Source: Rhodobacteraceae bacterium UBA7436
GTDB lineage: Bacteria > Pseudomonadota > Alphaproteobacteria > Rhodobacterales > Rhodobacteraceae
Length of the DNA: 16,860 nt
Reading direction: 5' to 3'
NCBI GenBank assembly: GCA_002478745.1
Contig: DLQI01000116.1
Location: forward strand, 3,193-20,052
Shown: piece by piece, positions 1 to 8,351 of the stretch
Layout of the letters: each line of letters starts with the position of its first letter
Position numbering within the stretch: position 1 is the first letter of the stretch
Program-made: the position numbers and the translations under genes
The notes under the pieces: generated by a model
The model's input: only the letters and a program-made list of their open reading frames with translations
What the model was told of the DNA's origin: nothing
Databases searched by the model: none

Positions 1-14
1 GGCAAAATCGATGG

Positions 15-325
15 ATGCGCTATGTTTCCTTAACGATCTTTTGCACCGCTTTGGCTGCTTGCAATACGCCGTCGATCGGGTTTCGTGGCATTGATCCGGC
101 TACGGTAACGGTTGAGGGATCAACCTTTGATGTGCGGGTGAAGGGAACCGTGGCAGAGGCGATCCGCACCAATATGCAATATGCGCCACGTATGGGCCAA
201 ATGGGGGGGGGCGTGCATCTGTTGCTATTGAACAAGTCAGCGGGTGCAAGGTGAAGCGGTTCGGGGGCGCTCAGGCCGATATTTTCGCAGAGTTGGATTG
301 CAAAAGCGCGCAGCTTGGCAATTAG
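15..325 (+). pseudogene. Small lipoprotein, frameshifted at a G9 run
   Basis: The frame opens at ATG 15 with a short hydrophobic signal sequence and a lipobox (Leu-Ala-Ala-Cys, Cys16), so the product should be a lipid-anchored envelope protein. As written it stops at 252-254 after 79 residues, and the last 15 or so residues look like random translation. The next frame continues sensibly from base 212 to a TAG at 323-325, including an AIEQVSGCKV stretch and a second Cys near the end. Switching frames needs one extra G or two fewer in the nine-G run at 203-211, giving 102-103 residues. From memory, Rhodobacteraceae have a small lipoprotein of this pattern (VTV-GS-FDVRV, then QYAPR, then a Cys pair) just upstream of smc. 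Function unknown. The break may be a sequencing error, a real mutation, phase variation or -1 ribosomal slippage; the sequence alone cannot decide. There are only 14 bases upstream, so the promoter and RBS cannot be judged. Confidence 0.75.
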
Positions 326-369
326 TTGTGGATAACTATCACACGATAGGCGTTTCAAAGGTGTAGTAA

Positions 370-404
370 TTGACACAACCCCATCTTCACCTTCAGGTTA
401 TAAT
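370..404 (+). promoter_or_regulatory. Candidate promoter for smc
   Basis: A perfect TTGACA lies at 370-375 and a perfect TATAAT at 399-404, 30 bases before the smc start codon. The spacer is 23 bases, too long for an ordinary sigma-70 promoter. Either only the -10 box is used with a weaker upstream element, or the two matches are partly coincidental. The 108-base gap between the lipoprotein and smc holds nothing else convincing. Confidence 0.35.
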
Positions 405-433
405 TCTATGCGGAATCATAATAAGGGCAGCAA

Positions 434-3400
434 TTGCGCTTTTCCAAACTGAAGCTGACGGGCTTTAAAAGCTTTGTAGATCCTACCGATTTGATCATCT
501 CTGATGGATTAACCGGCGTTGTGGGTCCGAACGGCTGTGGGAAATCCAATCTGCTCGAAGCGCTGCGCTGGGTCATGGGTGAAAATCGTCCTAAAGCCAT
601 GCGCGGTGGCGGTATGGACGACGTGATCTTTGCTGGTGCCGCAACGCGCCCCGCGCGCAATTTTGCCGAAGTTACTTTGCAAATTGATAACTCAGAACGT
701 TTGGCCCCTGCGGGGTTCAATGACTCTGACACGATGGACATTGTGCGCCGTATTACGCGTGATGTTGGCAGTGCCTATAAAGCTGGCGGCAAAGACGTGC
801 GTGCGCGTGATGTACAGATGTTGTTTGCAGATGCATCTACCGGGTCACATTCCCCTGCATTGGTTCGTCAGGGGCAAATTGCCGAACTGATCAACGCTAA
901 ACCAAAAAACCGTCGCCGTATTTTGGAGGAAGCCGCTGGTATTTCCGGGCTTTATCAGCGTCGTCATGAGGCGGAGTTAAAGCTTAAAGGTGCAGAGACT
1001 AATCTGGCCCGTGTGGACGATGTCATCGAACAACTTGCGAACCAGTTGGGCCAGTTGGCGCGCCAAGCCCGCCAAGCGGCGCGTTACCGCGAGATTGGTG
1101 GGGGTTTGCGCCGCACGGAAGGCATGTTGTTGTACCGCCGTTGGCGTGAAGCGGATGATGCGCGTGCGACTGCAGATGAAACGCTGCGCGGACGTGTGAC
1201 CGAAGCCGCCCAAGCGCAAGCACTGGTTCAGACCGCGATCAAAGTACGCACTGCAGCTGAAACAGCATTGCCACCAATGCGCGAGGAAGAGGCGATCGCA
1301 GCCGCAATCATGCAGCGACTTACCGTTCAGCGCGATACATTGGATGATCAAGAGGCCCAAGCGGTGCAGGTCATCCAAACCCTAAGCAACCGCATTGCAC
1401 AGTTGGGTCGCGATATTGAACGTGAGGGTGGTTTGAACCGCGATGCGGGTGAAACGATTGAGCGCCTTGAGTGGGAGGCGCGTGAACTTACCAAAGCCGG
1501 TGAGGGGCACGAGGCCCGTCTGGGAGAAGCCGCAGATGGTGCGCGTGACGCTGCGCAAATGTTGCAGGCTTGCGAAGCTGAATTGGGCCAAAAAACCGAA
1601 GATGTAGCCCGCTTGGCTGCGCGCCACGGGTCTGCGCAACGCCTGTTAGATGACAACCGCAAGACCGAAGAAAAGTCAGAGGCAGAGGCGGCCAGAGCCC
1701 GTGAAGCCGTTACGCAAAGTCATGCCGCCTTAAAAAAAGCATGTTATGATTTTGAAGCTGCACAGTTGTCATCGGTGAGCGCAGAAGAAACTGCGCAACG
1801 TGCTGACAACGCGTTGAACGCCGCCGAGCAAGCGCGCGCCGAAACGCAATCGCGTGAATCTGATGCGCGCGCTGAACGCTCTGAGGCCGAAGGCGAAATG
1901 AATGCCCTTCGCGCAGAAACTGGCGCACTGGCAAAACTGGTTGAACGCGATACCGCAGAGGGTGGTCAAATTTTGGATCGCCTTCAGGTGCAACAGGGGT
2001 TCGAAAAGGCCCTTGGTGCTGCATTGGCGGATGATTTGCGTGCGCCAGAGGTTGAGTTGGATGGGCCATCGGGTTGGGCAGTGATGCCGCCCTATGAAGA
2101 AGATCAACCTTTGCCTGATGGGATCATGCCGCTGACCCACCACGTGTCTGTACCTGACGTTTTGGTGCGGCGCATGAGCCAGATTGGTTTGGTCGACAGC
2201 GATGATGCGCAACGCCTGCAGCCATTGCTGAAGCCGGGTCAGAGGTTGGTTTCACCCGAAGGTGATTTGTGGCGTTGGGATGGATTTCGTGCTTGGGCAG
2301 AAGATGCGCCAAGTGCGGCGGCATTACGTCTGCAACAGCTGAACCGTCTTGAGGAATTGAAGCAATCGCTTGAGCAAGCGTCCAACCGTGCGGATGGTGC
2401 GCGGGGTGCACATGAGACACTGACGGCCCGATTGGCTGAGTTAAGTGAAGCAGATCGCGCCGCCCGTGAAGCGCGCCGCGAAGCAGATCGCATGGTTGCG
2501 GATGCTGGCCGCGCATTGAGCCGATCAGAAGCGGATCGTAATTTGGCTGAGGGGCGTTTGGAGTCCCTTGGGTTGGCCGTAAAACGCCACGAAGAAGAAG
2601 CGATGGGTGCGCGAACGCGGGTGCGCGAAGCAGAGCGTGCCTTAGCGGACTTGGGTGATTTGGATGTGGAACGCGCCGCGGTTGAAGAGCAGCGCGTAAC
2701 TGTTGAGGCTGCGCGTATAACAATGATTTCGCTGCGTTCACGCCACGACGAAGTGCGCCGTGAGGGCGATGCCCGCCTAAAGCGTAGCCAAGAAGTGACC
2801 AAGGAAATCAGTGGTTGGCGTCACCGTTTGGAAACTGCGGAAAAACGCAGCGCAGAATTGGTCGAACGCAAAGAAACCTCTGAAGCAGAACTGAAGGTGG
2901 CGAGTGCTGCACCTGCTGAACTGGCTGCCAAACGTGATGAACTAAGCCTTGCGATTTCAGAAGCCAAGGTGCGTAAAGCTGCCGCCACGGATGCACTGTC
3001 CGTCGGTGAAGGGGCATTGCGTGAAGCGGCGATGAATGAACGTGATTGCGAGCGTTTGGCATCAGAAGCCCGTGAGGCCCGTGCTCGCGCAGAAGCCCGT
3101 TCTGAAGCTGCGCGTGAAACGGTGACTGCGGCGGCTGAACGTATTGCTGAGGAGCAGCAGAAAACGCCGAACCAATTGCTGACAGCGTTGGAAGTGAACC
3201 CTGATGAAATGCCAGCCTCTGAAGCATTAGAAGCAAGTGTGAATGCGTTGAAACGCCAACGCGATGCATTGGGGGCCGTGAACTTGCGCGCTGAAGAAGA
3301 TGCGCTTGAGGTGCAAGTCGAGCATGACAACTTGGTCGGTGAAAAGGCGGACCTTGAGGAAGCGATCAAAACACTTCGCAGTGGTATTGCCAGTTTGAAC

Positions 3401-3889
3401 CGCGAGGGGCGCGAGCGCCTGTTGACCGCGTTTGAGCAGGTGAATACCAACTTTGCGCAGCTGTTTACGCATCTGTTTGGTGGCGGTGAGGCGAACCTTG
3501 TGATGGTGGAAAGTGACGACCCGTTGGAAGCCGGACTTGAGATCATGTGCCAACCGCCCGGTAAGAAACTGAGTACGCTTAGTTTGTTGTCCGGCGGCGA
3601 ACAAACTTTGACCGCGATGGCGCTGATCTTTGCCGTCTTCTTGGCGAACCCTGCACCGATTTGTGTTTTGGACGAGGTTGACGCGCCTTTGGATGATGCC
3701 AACGTGACCCGCTTCTGTGACCTGTTGGATGAGATGTGCCGCCAGACGGATACGCGGTTCCTGATCATCACACACCACGCGGTGACCATGGCCCGTATGG
3801 ACCGCTTGTTTGGTGTCACAATGGCAGAACAAGGTGTGAGCCAATTGGTGTCTGTCGATTTGAAAAAGGCATCGGTGATGGTGGGCTAA
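434..3889 (+). CDS. smc: Chromosome segregation protein SMC
   Basis: SMC is the ATPase core of bacterial condensin. It works as a dimer with ScpA/ScpB to compact and segregate the chromosome. The 1151 residues are a normal length. An N-terminal ATPase half carries Walker A GPNGCGKS at residues 31-38. A long Glu/Ala/Arg-rich coiled coil follows (about 170-505), then a hinge (about 505-640) and the returning coil (about 640-960). The C-terminal ATPase half has the ABC signature LSGGEQ at 1052-1057 and Walker B VLDEVD at 1078-1083. The start is TTG at 434: it gives the family N-terminus MRFSKLKLTGFKSF and has AAGGG at 423-427 as RBS. The hinge is short and does not show the usual glycine-rich dimer motif, which I believe is typical of this clade. 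No scpA or scpB is adjacent. A strong terminator follows. Confidence 0.97.
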   Translation: MRFSKLKLTGFKSFVDPTDLIISDGLTGVVGPNGCGKSNLLEALRWVMGENRPKAMRGGGMDDVIFAGAATRPARNFAEVTLQIDNSERLAPAGFNDSDTMDIVRRITRDVGSAYKAGGKDVRARDVQMLFADASTGSHSPALVRQGQIAELINAKPKNRRRILEEAAGISGLYQRRHEAELKLKGAETNLARVDDVIEQLANQLGQLARQARQAARYREIGGGLRRTEGMLLYRRWREADDARATADETLRGRVTEAAQAQALVQTAIKVRTAAETALPPMREEEAIAAAIMQRLTVQRDTLDDQEAQAVQVIQTLSNRIAQLGRDIEREGGLNRDAGETIERLEWEARELTKAGEGHEARLGEAADGARDAAQMLQACEAELGQKTEDVARLAARHGSAQRLLDDNRKTEEKSEAEAARAREAVTQSHAALKKACYDFEAAQLSSVSAEETAQRADNALNAAEQARAETQSRESDARAERSEAEGEMNALRAETGALAKLVERDTAEGGQILDRLQVQQGFEKALGAALADDLRAPEVELDGPSGWAVMPPYEEDQPLPDGIMPLTHHVSVPDVLVRRMSQIGLVDSDDAQRLQPLLKPGQRLVSPEGDLWRWDGFRAWAEDAPSAAALRLQQLNRLEELKQSLEQASNRADGARGAHETLTARLAELSEADRAAREARREADRMVADAGRALSRSEADRNLAEGRLESLGLAVKRHEEEAMGARTRVREAERALADLGDLDVERAAVEEQRVTVEAARITMISLRSRHDEVRREGDARLKRSQEVTKEISGWRHRLETAEKRSAELVERKETSEAELKVASAAPAELAAKRDELSLAISEAKVRKAAATDALSVGEGALREAAMNERDCERLASEAREARARAEARSEAARETVTAAAERIAEEQQKTPNQLLTALEVNPDEMPASEALEASVNALKRQRDALGAVNLRAEEDALEVQVEHDNLVGEKADLEEAIKTLRSGIASLNREGRERLLTAFEQVNTNFAQLFTHLFGGGEANLVMVESDDPLEAGLEIMCQPPGKKLSTLSLLSGGEQTLTAMALIFAVFLANPAPICVLDEVDAPLDDANVTRFCDLLDEMCRQTDTRFLIITHHAVTMARMDRLFGVTMAEQGVSQLVSVDLKKASVMVG

Positions 3890-3922
3890 GACCCCAATTT
3901 CGCGTCATTGCTATTCTAAAAT

Positions 3923-3958
3923 ATAAGCCCCGCAGAGTATGTGCTCTGCGGGGCTTAT
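3923..3958. terminator. Bidirectional Rho-independent terminator
   Basis: A perfect 15-bp stem (3923-3937 with 3944-3958) with a 6-base loop and a GC-rich core is flanked by A-rich sequence on the left and T-rich sequence on the right. It lies between the convergent smc and lytic transglycosylase genes and can end both transcripts. Confidence 0.93.
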
Positions 3959-4000
3959 TTGATTTATGATCAGATCATAGATCCAACCCGTGAAATCGGT

Positions 4001-5161
4001 TTATAGGTTGTTCAGCAGCGTCGGTGTTGGCCATGCATCAGCTGGCAGGCCAAGGCGCTGTTGTTCTGCTTGAACTGCATCGCGTGTACGTGCGCCCAAG
4101 ATGCCATCGATTTTGCCAACATTATATCCTCGCTTTTGCAACTTGGATTGCAGGCGTTTCATGCTGTCACCCTGAAGGCCCTGATCTGGGTTTCCAGCGT
4201 CATAAGCCGAGGCACCTTGTAGGCGTGTTGCAAAGTAGGCAGCTGTCAGAACGTAGGTGAATGATTGGTTCCATTCAAAGTAAACGTTGAAGTTTGGGTA
4301 GGCTAGGAATGCTGGGCCCTTGTGACCTTGTGGCAAGATCAAAGACGCTGGAAGGTTGGCAAGTTTGCCTTCACGTGCCCGAACGCCCATTGCTTGCCAA
4401 TTGCCAGCGGACATGGTGGTGCCCAAGCCGCTTTTTGACCAATCCATATTGTTTGGCACGGTAACTTCTTGCAGCCATGGTTGGCCTGCGTTCCAACCCA
4501 AGTGCTGCAACATTTTGCCTCCTGACGTCAGCGCATCCGGAGCCGATGTCTTGAGTGATACGCGGCCGTCGCCGTCGGCATCCACACCGTTCTCCAAGAT
4601 GTCGCGCGGCAACATTTGCACCATTCCGATTTCACCAGCCCATGCACCTGTTGTGCGTGCTGGATCAAATTGGCCACGTCCATAAAGGGTCATCGCCGCG
4701 AAAACCTGTGGGCGGAACAATTCTGGACGGCGGCAATCATGGGCCAATGTGACCAGTGCGTTGGCGGTGTTAAAGTCACCTTGGAACGCGCCGTAATCAG
4801 TTTCAAAAGCCCAGAATGCCAACAACACGTTGCGGTTTACGCCATATGTGGACTCGACGTTATCAAACACGCGATCAAAGCGTTTGGCGTTTGAGCGCCC
4901 TGAGTTGATTCGATTTGATGAAATCAATCGGCGCGAAAATTCGATGAATGGTTTCTGGAAAACACCTTGGGCGCGATCAGCCTTTAGGACGCTGCCATCT
5001 TTACGGACGCCCGACAGGAAGGCATCCGCTTTCGCGGGTGAAATACCTTGCGCGACGGCTTCGGACTTTAGTCCGTTTTTGAAGCTATTGAAGGAGCCAC
5101 CACATTCGGCGTGGGCCGCGAGTGGCAAGAGGAGGGCAGCGGTTAAAGCAAGTATGCGCAT
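4001..5161 (-). CDS. Lytic murein transglycosylase, MltB type, with peptidoglycan-binding domain
   Basis: This periplasmic enzyme should cleave the MurNAc-GlcNAc bond of peptidoglycan with formation of a 1,6-anhydro end (GH103/SLT_2 family). The chosen start at 5161 gives 386 residues beginning with a clear signal peptide: hydrophobic core 3-16 and AHA cleavage after residue 18. The frame stays open to 5428, but that part runs into cbiB and has no signal sequence. The catalytic domain spans about 25-325, with the likely acid Glu120 in WAFETDYG and the family block GEIGMVQMLP at 176-185. Residues 328-386 form a PG_binding_1 domain (LQ-L-GY-VG-IDG-G-T). It begins 11 bases after the cbiB stop, so it is probably co-transcribed with the cobalamin pair although functionally unrelated. 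The RBS is weak (CGGA). The lack of a lipobox suggests a soluble form rather than a lipoprotein like E. coli MltB. Confidence 0.93.
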   Translation of the reverse strand: MRILALTAALLLPLAAHAECGGSFNSFKNGLKSEAVAQGISPAKADAFLSGVRKDGSVLKADRAQGVFQKPFIEFSRRLISSNRINSGRSNAKRFDRVFDNVESTYGVNRNVLLAFWAFETDYGAFQGDFNTANALVTLAHDCRRPELFRPQVFAAMTLYGRGQFDPARTTGAWAGEIGMVQMLPRDILENGVDADGDGRVSLKTSAPDALTSGGKMLQHLGWNAGQPWLQEVTVPNNMDWSKSGLGTTMSAGNWQAMGVRAREGKLANLPASLILPQGHKGPAFLAYPNFNVYFEWNQSFTYVLTAAYFATRLQGASAYDAGNPDQGLQGDSMKRLQSKLQKRGYNVGKIDGILGARTRDAVQAEQQRLGLPADAWPTPTLLNNL

Positions 5162-5172
5162 ATTGGTGTCCG

Positions 5173-6081
5173 TTATAAAATGGTAAGGATGGTGGTGAAT
5201 AAAAGTGCGATGCTCCAAGCTTTCCATAACATAGAGCATGCGGCGTCGATGTCTGATGGTCCCGCAAACTGATTTCCCGCTGGATGCACGAATGGGAAAT
5301 CTTGCATCTGTCCTTCGTAGGCGCGTGGGCCTGATAGTGCGATGTCGATAGCGCGTGCCATTGCCGCTTCGGGCCAGCCTGCGTTTGGTGAGCGGTGAAG
5401 TTTTGCGTCTGCGATGATGTTGCGCCATTGGCTGTGAACGCCAGCGGGCAGTGCGATAAGCGCTGCGGTGATCCGTGCAGGGATCAGGTTTAGCAGATCG
5501 TCAAAGCGGGCAGAGGCCCATCCGAAATCGGCGTGCTGTTCGGTTTTGTAGCCAATCATGCTGTCCGCGGTATTGACGATTTTATAGACCATTAAACCTG
5601 GTAATCCGCCTACTAGGAACCAAAAAGCTGGTGCGATCACACCGTCACTCAGGTTTTCTGCTGCGCTCTCAATTGCGCCGCGTGCCACGGCGGGTTGATC
5701 CATGTGTCCAGTGTCGCGCCCCACGATCATGGCGACCTTTTGGCGACCCTCATCAAGCGAGATGCGCAGGGCATCTGCAACCTGTTGGACATGCTGAACC
5801 AAGGATTTTTGGGCGAGTAGAATTGCGGTGATTAAGATGGTAACGATCCCGCCAAACAAGCTGATGATATACCCCAAGAGCGCTGCGCCAGCGACGAGGG
5901 CGAGAAGCGTCAGAACGCCATTGAGCTTGGCATTTTCACCGCTGTTGTATTGTTCGTCACACCACTTGATCAGGTTACCCATAAGCACAGCGGGATGCGG
6001 AACCTTATTCCATAACCATTTGGGTTCACCCAAAATGGCATCAAGGATCATTGCGAAAAAGAGAAGGGCTGCGGTGCTCAT
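5173..6081 (-). CDS. cbiB: Adenosylcobinamide-phosphate synthase CbiB
   Basis: CbiB (CobD in the Pseudomonas/Rhodobacter naming) is an inner-membrane enzyme that attaches the aminopropanol or aminopropanol-phosphate arm to adenosylcobyric acid late in cobalamin synthesis. The 302-residue length fits the family. Family landmarks include DAILGEP (14-20) followed by HPAVLMG (29-35), GRDTGHMD (121-128), a central SAAENLSDGVIAP block (139-151), NTADSMIGYKT (170-180) and RSPNAGWPEAA (230-240). Membrane segments are likely at about 55-90, 147-167, 198-214 and 285-302. The ATG overlaps the stop of the upstream decarboxylase gene by four bases (ATGA), so translation is probably coupled. That gene makes the aminopropanol-phosphate precursor, so the pair forms a coherent pathway module. 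Confidence 0.95.
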   Translation of the reverse strand: MSTAALLFFAMILDAILGEPKWLWNKVPHPAVLMGNLIKWCDEQYNSGENAKLNGVLTLLALVAGAALLGYIISLFGGIVTILITAILLAQKSLVQHVQQVADALRISLDEGRQKVAMIVGRDTGHMDQPAVARGAIESAAENLSDGVIAPAFWFLVGGLPGLMVYKIVNTADSMIGYKTEQHADFGWASARFDDLLNLIPARITAALIALPAGVHSQWRNIIADAKLHRSPNAGWPEAAMARAIDIALSGPRAYEGQMQDFPFVHPAGNQFAGPSDIDAACSMLWKAWSIALLFTTILTIL

Positions 6082-7013
6082 AAAGCATCCTCAATACGTG
6101 ACCAGTCCATTGGATGCGGCAAGCCAAGGCGCAGCCAGCGCGTGCTGTAGGGAAAGATGCGCGACCAGATTTGGGATTGGGCGAGACGGTCCTGCCATTC
6201 TGCTGCGTCCCCTACATCATACAACCTGAACAAGGTTGTGCCGCCAACAACGGTGGCACCCTTTGCAGTGATAAGTTGGTCAAGTTTCGCAGCATCTTTT
6301 TCTAGGCGCATGCGTGTTTGGTTGGCCCAATCGTGATCTCTGAGTGCCTGCGCGCCAATTGTTAATGCCGGACCCGAAACGGGCCATGGGCCTAACATGG
6401 TTTTCAGTTGCTCAATCAACGCCGGTTCGCCAATGGCAAAGCCAAGGCGCAGCCCTGCAAGACCCCAGAATTTACCAAAGCTTTTTAATACAATTGTGCC
6501 GGGTTCAGCAGCGTGTTGGATCAGCGACTGCAGAGGCATTACATCGCAAAAGCTCTCGTCGATAATACGTAACGGCGCTTTGATCTGATCAATCGACCAG
6601 ATGCGGCCGTCAGGGTTGTTGGGGTGAACAACGACTTGCGCAGCAGCTGCGCCATCCGTTTTCCAACCCGCCACTTCAAACGCGCTGGCATGTTCGTTGT
6701 ATGTTGGGCCCGTGATATCAACTGATGCTGTTGGGGCAAGTCGTGGCATGTTTGCTATGAGGGAAGATGCACCGGGGGCAGCCAGAATGGCAGCTGTGTC
6801 AGGCACATTCCAAAATGCACGTGCCGCATCTGTGAGGTTGGTGGCGGCGGTTTGATCCGGTAGCGCGGTCCATGCGTCAGGTTGAATTCCAGAAACGCCA
6901 TAGGGCAGGGGATTGATCCCAGTCGATAGATCAATCCAATCGGTGCGGTTGCCGCCGTATTGGCGTGCAGCACCGTCTAGTCCACCACCGTGATCGTTAC
7001 TCTTTTTGGTCAA
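6078..7013 (-). CDS. cobD: L-threonine-O-3-phosphate decarboxylase (CobD/CobC), PLP-dependent
   Basis: This is a fold-type I PLP enzyme related to histidinol-phosphate aminotransferase. It should decarboxylate threonine phosphate to (R)-1-amino-2-propanol phosphate for the cobalamin nucleotide loop. Genome annotations name it cobD or, in alphaproteobacteria, cobC. The N-terminus HGG then YGG then IDLSTGINP (27-35) is typical. HPNNPDGR (130-137) and DESF (152-155) fit the PLP pocket. The PLP lysine should be Lys181 in SFGKFWGLAGLR (178-189). At 311 residues it is slightly short. The start is TTG at 7013, with GAAAGAG a few bases upstream; no in-frame ATG gives the conserved N-terminus. The product feeds CbiB, encoded immediately downstream with a four-base overlap. 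Confidence 0.92.
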   Translation of the reverse strand: MTKKSNDHGGGLDGAARQYGGNRTDWIDLSTGINPLPYGVSGIQPDAWTALPDQTAATNLTDAARAFWNVPDTAAILAAPGASSLIANMPRLAPTASVDITGPTYNEHASAFEVAGWKTDGAAAAQVVVHPNNPDGRIWSIDQIKAPLRIIDESFCDVMPLQSLIQHAAEPGTIVLKSFGKFWGLAGLRLGFAIGEPALIEQLKTMLGPWPVSGPALTIGAQALRDHDWANQTRMRLEKDAAKLDQLITAKGATVVGGTTLFRLYDVGDAAEWQDRLAQSQIWSRIFPYSTRWLRLGLPHPMDWSRIEDAL

Positions 7014-7088
7014 GATTGAGCTCTTTCACAGTCAATTAGAACAACATGTTTCGTCGTTGTTTAATCTAAAAGAAGTGAAAACCCTATC

Positions 7089-7119
7089 ATTATCAAGTTA
7101 GTTTTTCAAAGTTCGTCAA
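7089..7119 (-). promoter_or_regulatory. Candidate promoter for the cobD-cbiB-mltB operon
   Basis: On the minus strand TTGACG (7119-7114) and TGATAA or GATAAT (7095-7089) are 18 or 19 bases apart, about 75 bases before the TTG start of cobD. The match to a sigma-70 promoter is reasonable but spacing is at the long end. I saw no cobalamin riboswitch in the short leader. Confidence 0.35.
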
Positions 7120-7122
7120 TTC

Positions 7123-7166
7123 CGATTTCTGTCGCCTAGATGTTAGGGTTTGGGCAACAGAAACCG
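7123..7166 (-). terminator. 3' hairpin after the glutathione transferase gene (no U-tract)
   Basis: Arms 7166-7153 and 7136-7123 can form a 14-bp stem around a 16-base loop, starting 13 bases after the stop codon of the minus-strand gene. The two positions that mismatch in the plus-strand copy become G·U pairs in the minus-strand RNA, so the structure favours that transcript. No U-run follows, so it may be a weak terminator, a 3' stabilising structure or a processing site. Confidence 0.45.
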
Positions 7167-7179
7167 TTGAAGGATTGCG

Positions 7180-8154
7180 TTATCTGCGGCCGTGTGGGGC
7201 CATCAGGTCTAGCGTTGGATTGATGGGGATGATCCGGTTTGGGTTTATGCTTTCGTGGCTGTAATGATAGTGGCGCACGATGTGGTCCAAGTTGACGGTT
7301 TCTGCGACGCCCTCAACTTGATAAAGCTCACGGGTGTAGGCCCATAGATTGGGATAATCTACGATGCGTTTTTTGTTACACTTAAAGTGCAGATGATAAA
7401 CGGCATCAAAACGGATTAGGGTCGTGAACAACCGCCAGTCAGCTTCCGTCAGGCGATCCCCAAGTAAATAGCGTTTTGTGCCTAGGCGCTCTTCGATCCA
7501 ATCTAAGGCATCGAACAACGGATGCACGGCCTCGTTGTAGGCTGCTTGAGTTGTTGCGAACCCGCAGCGGTAGACGCCATTGTTCAGCGTATCGTAGATC
7601 CGTGCATTCACGACTTCGATGTCGTCATGCATGTGCTGGGGCCATAGATCATCGGTGTTGCCTGTCACGTCGTTGAAGGCAGAGTTGAACATGCGGATAA
7701 TTTCAGAACTTTCGTTACTAACAATCGTGTTCTGCTGTTTATCCCAAAGGATTGGCACGGTAACGCGGCCAGAAAACGTAGGGTCTGCGCGGGTGTAGAT
7801 GTCGCGTGCAAATGGCAGATCAAACAAAGTGTCCCCAGTCGCACCGTATTCGTCTTTTTCAAAGGACCACCCATCTGACAACATGTCAGGATGAACAGTT
7901 GAGATAGTGATGTGGTCGCTGAGGTCTTTGATCTGGCGGAAGATCAGCGTGCGGTGTGCCCATGGGCATGCGTCACTGACATACATGTGGTAACGGCCTG
8001 TTTCTGCCTTGAATCCGCCGGTACCTGATGGGCCCGCAGATCCATCGGCGGTAATCCAGTTGCGGAATTTCGCCTGTGATCGTTCAAACTTTCCACCAGT
8101 CGATTTGGTATCATACCAAGTGTCGTGCCAAACGCCGTCAACCAATAGTCCCAT
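7180..8154 (-). CDS. Xi-class glutathione S-transferase (probable glutathionyl-hydroquinone reductase)
   Basis: The 324 residues match the YqjG/ECM4/PcpF group, which use a thiol to reduce glutathionyl-hydroquinones and related adducts in the cytoplasm. The thioredoxin-like N-terminal domain has the hallmark ACPWAHR motif with catalytic Cys63. VTVPILWD and SNESSEIIR supply the cis-Pro region and glutathione site. The helical C-terminal domain contains YLLGDRLTEADWRLFTTLIRFD and ends with the family pattern HYHYSHESINP. Start ATG 8154 has GGAG seven bases upstream. It seems to be a single-gene transcript, with a hairpin behind it and a divergent gene ahead. Sequence alone does not prove the physiological substrate. 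Confidence 0.93.
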   Translation of the reverse strand: MGLLVDGVWHDTWYDTKSTGGKFERSQAKFRNWITADGSAGPSGTGGFKAETGRYHMYVSDACPWAHRTLIFRQIKDLSDHITISTVHPDMLSDGWSFEKDEYGATGDTLFDLPFARDIYTRADPTFSGRVTVPILWDKQQNTIVSNESSEIIRMFNSAFNDVTGNTDDLWPQHMHDDIEVVNARIYDTLNNGVYRCGFATTQAAYNEAVHPLFDALDWIEERLGTKRYLLGDRLTEADWRLFTTLIRFDAVYHLHFKCNKKRIVDYPNLWAYTRELYQVEGVAETVNLDHIVRHYHYSHESINPNRIIPINPTLDLMAPHGRR

Positions 8155-8351
8155 TGTGCAACTCCATATATTGTTAACTCTTGGCTAAATGGTTGTAGCG
8201 CGCATCGCCATAGGGTTCTGCGCTCATGCGCTATGCGTAGATGCACATGTCTTTGGTGCTATGGGTTGATATCTTAAGTCTGTCACAAAGATTTAACTTG
8301 CAGCTGCTAATGCATAGGTCATTGTTAGGGTACTCAAATAGGGGAAGTCGG

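Noticed and set aside
336..349. Small inverted repeat CTATC/GATAG before smc
   Set aside because: Five base pairs with no T-run are too weak to call a terminator or operator.
2821..3819. Long open frame of 332 codons on the minus strand inside smc
   Set aside because: It is a Ser/Arg/Ala-rich antisense shadow of the coiled-coil and head coding sequence with no family features; smc itself is unmistakable.
5162..5428. N-terminal extension of the lytic transglycosylase frame
   Set aside because: It overlaps cbiB coding sequence, has no signal peptide, and the internal start at 5161 gives a perfect one.
7014..7179. Possible cobalamin riboswitch ahead of cobD
   Set aside because: The leader is short and I find no B12-box-like or multi-stem structure; only a candidate promoter and the hairpin of the preceding gene are visible.
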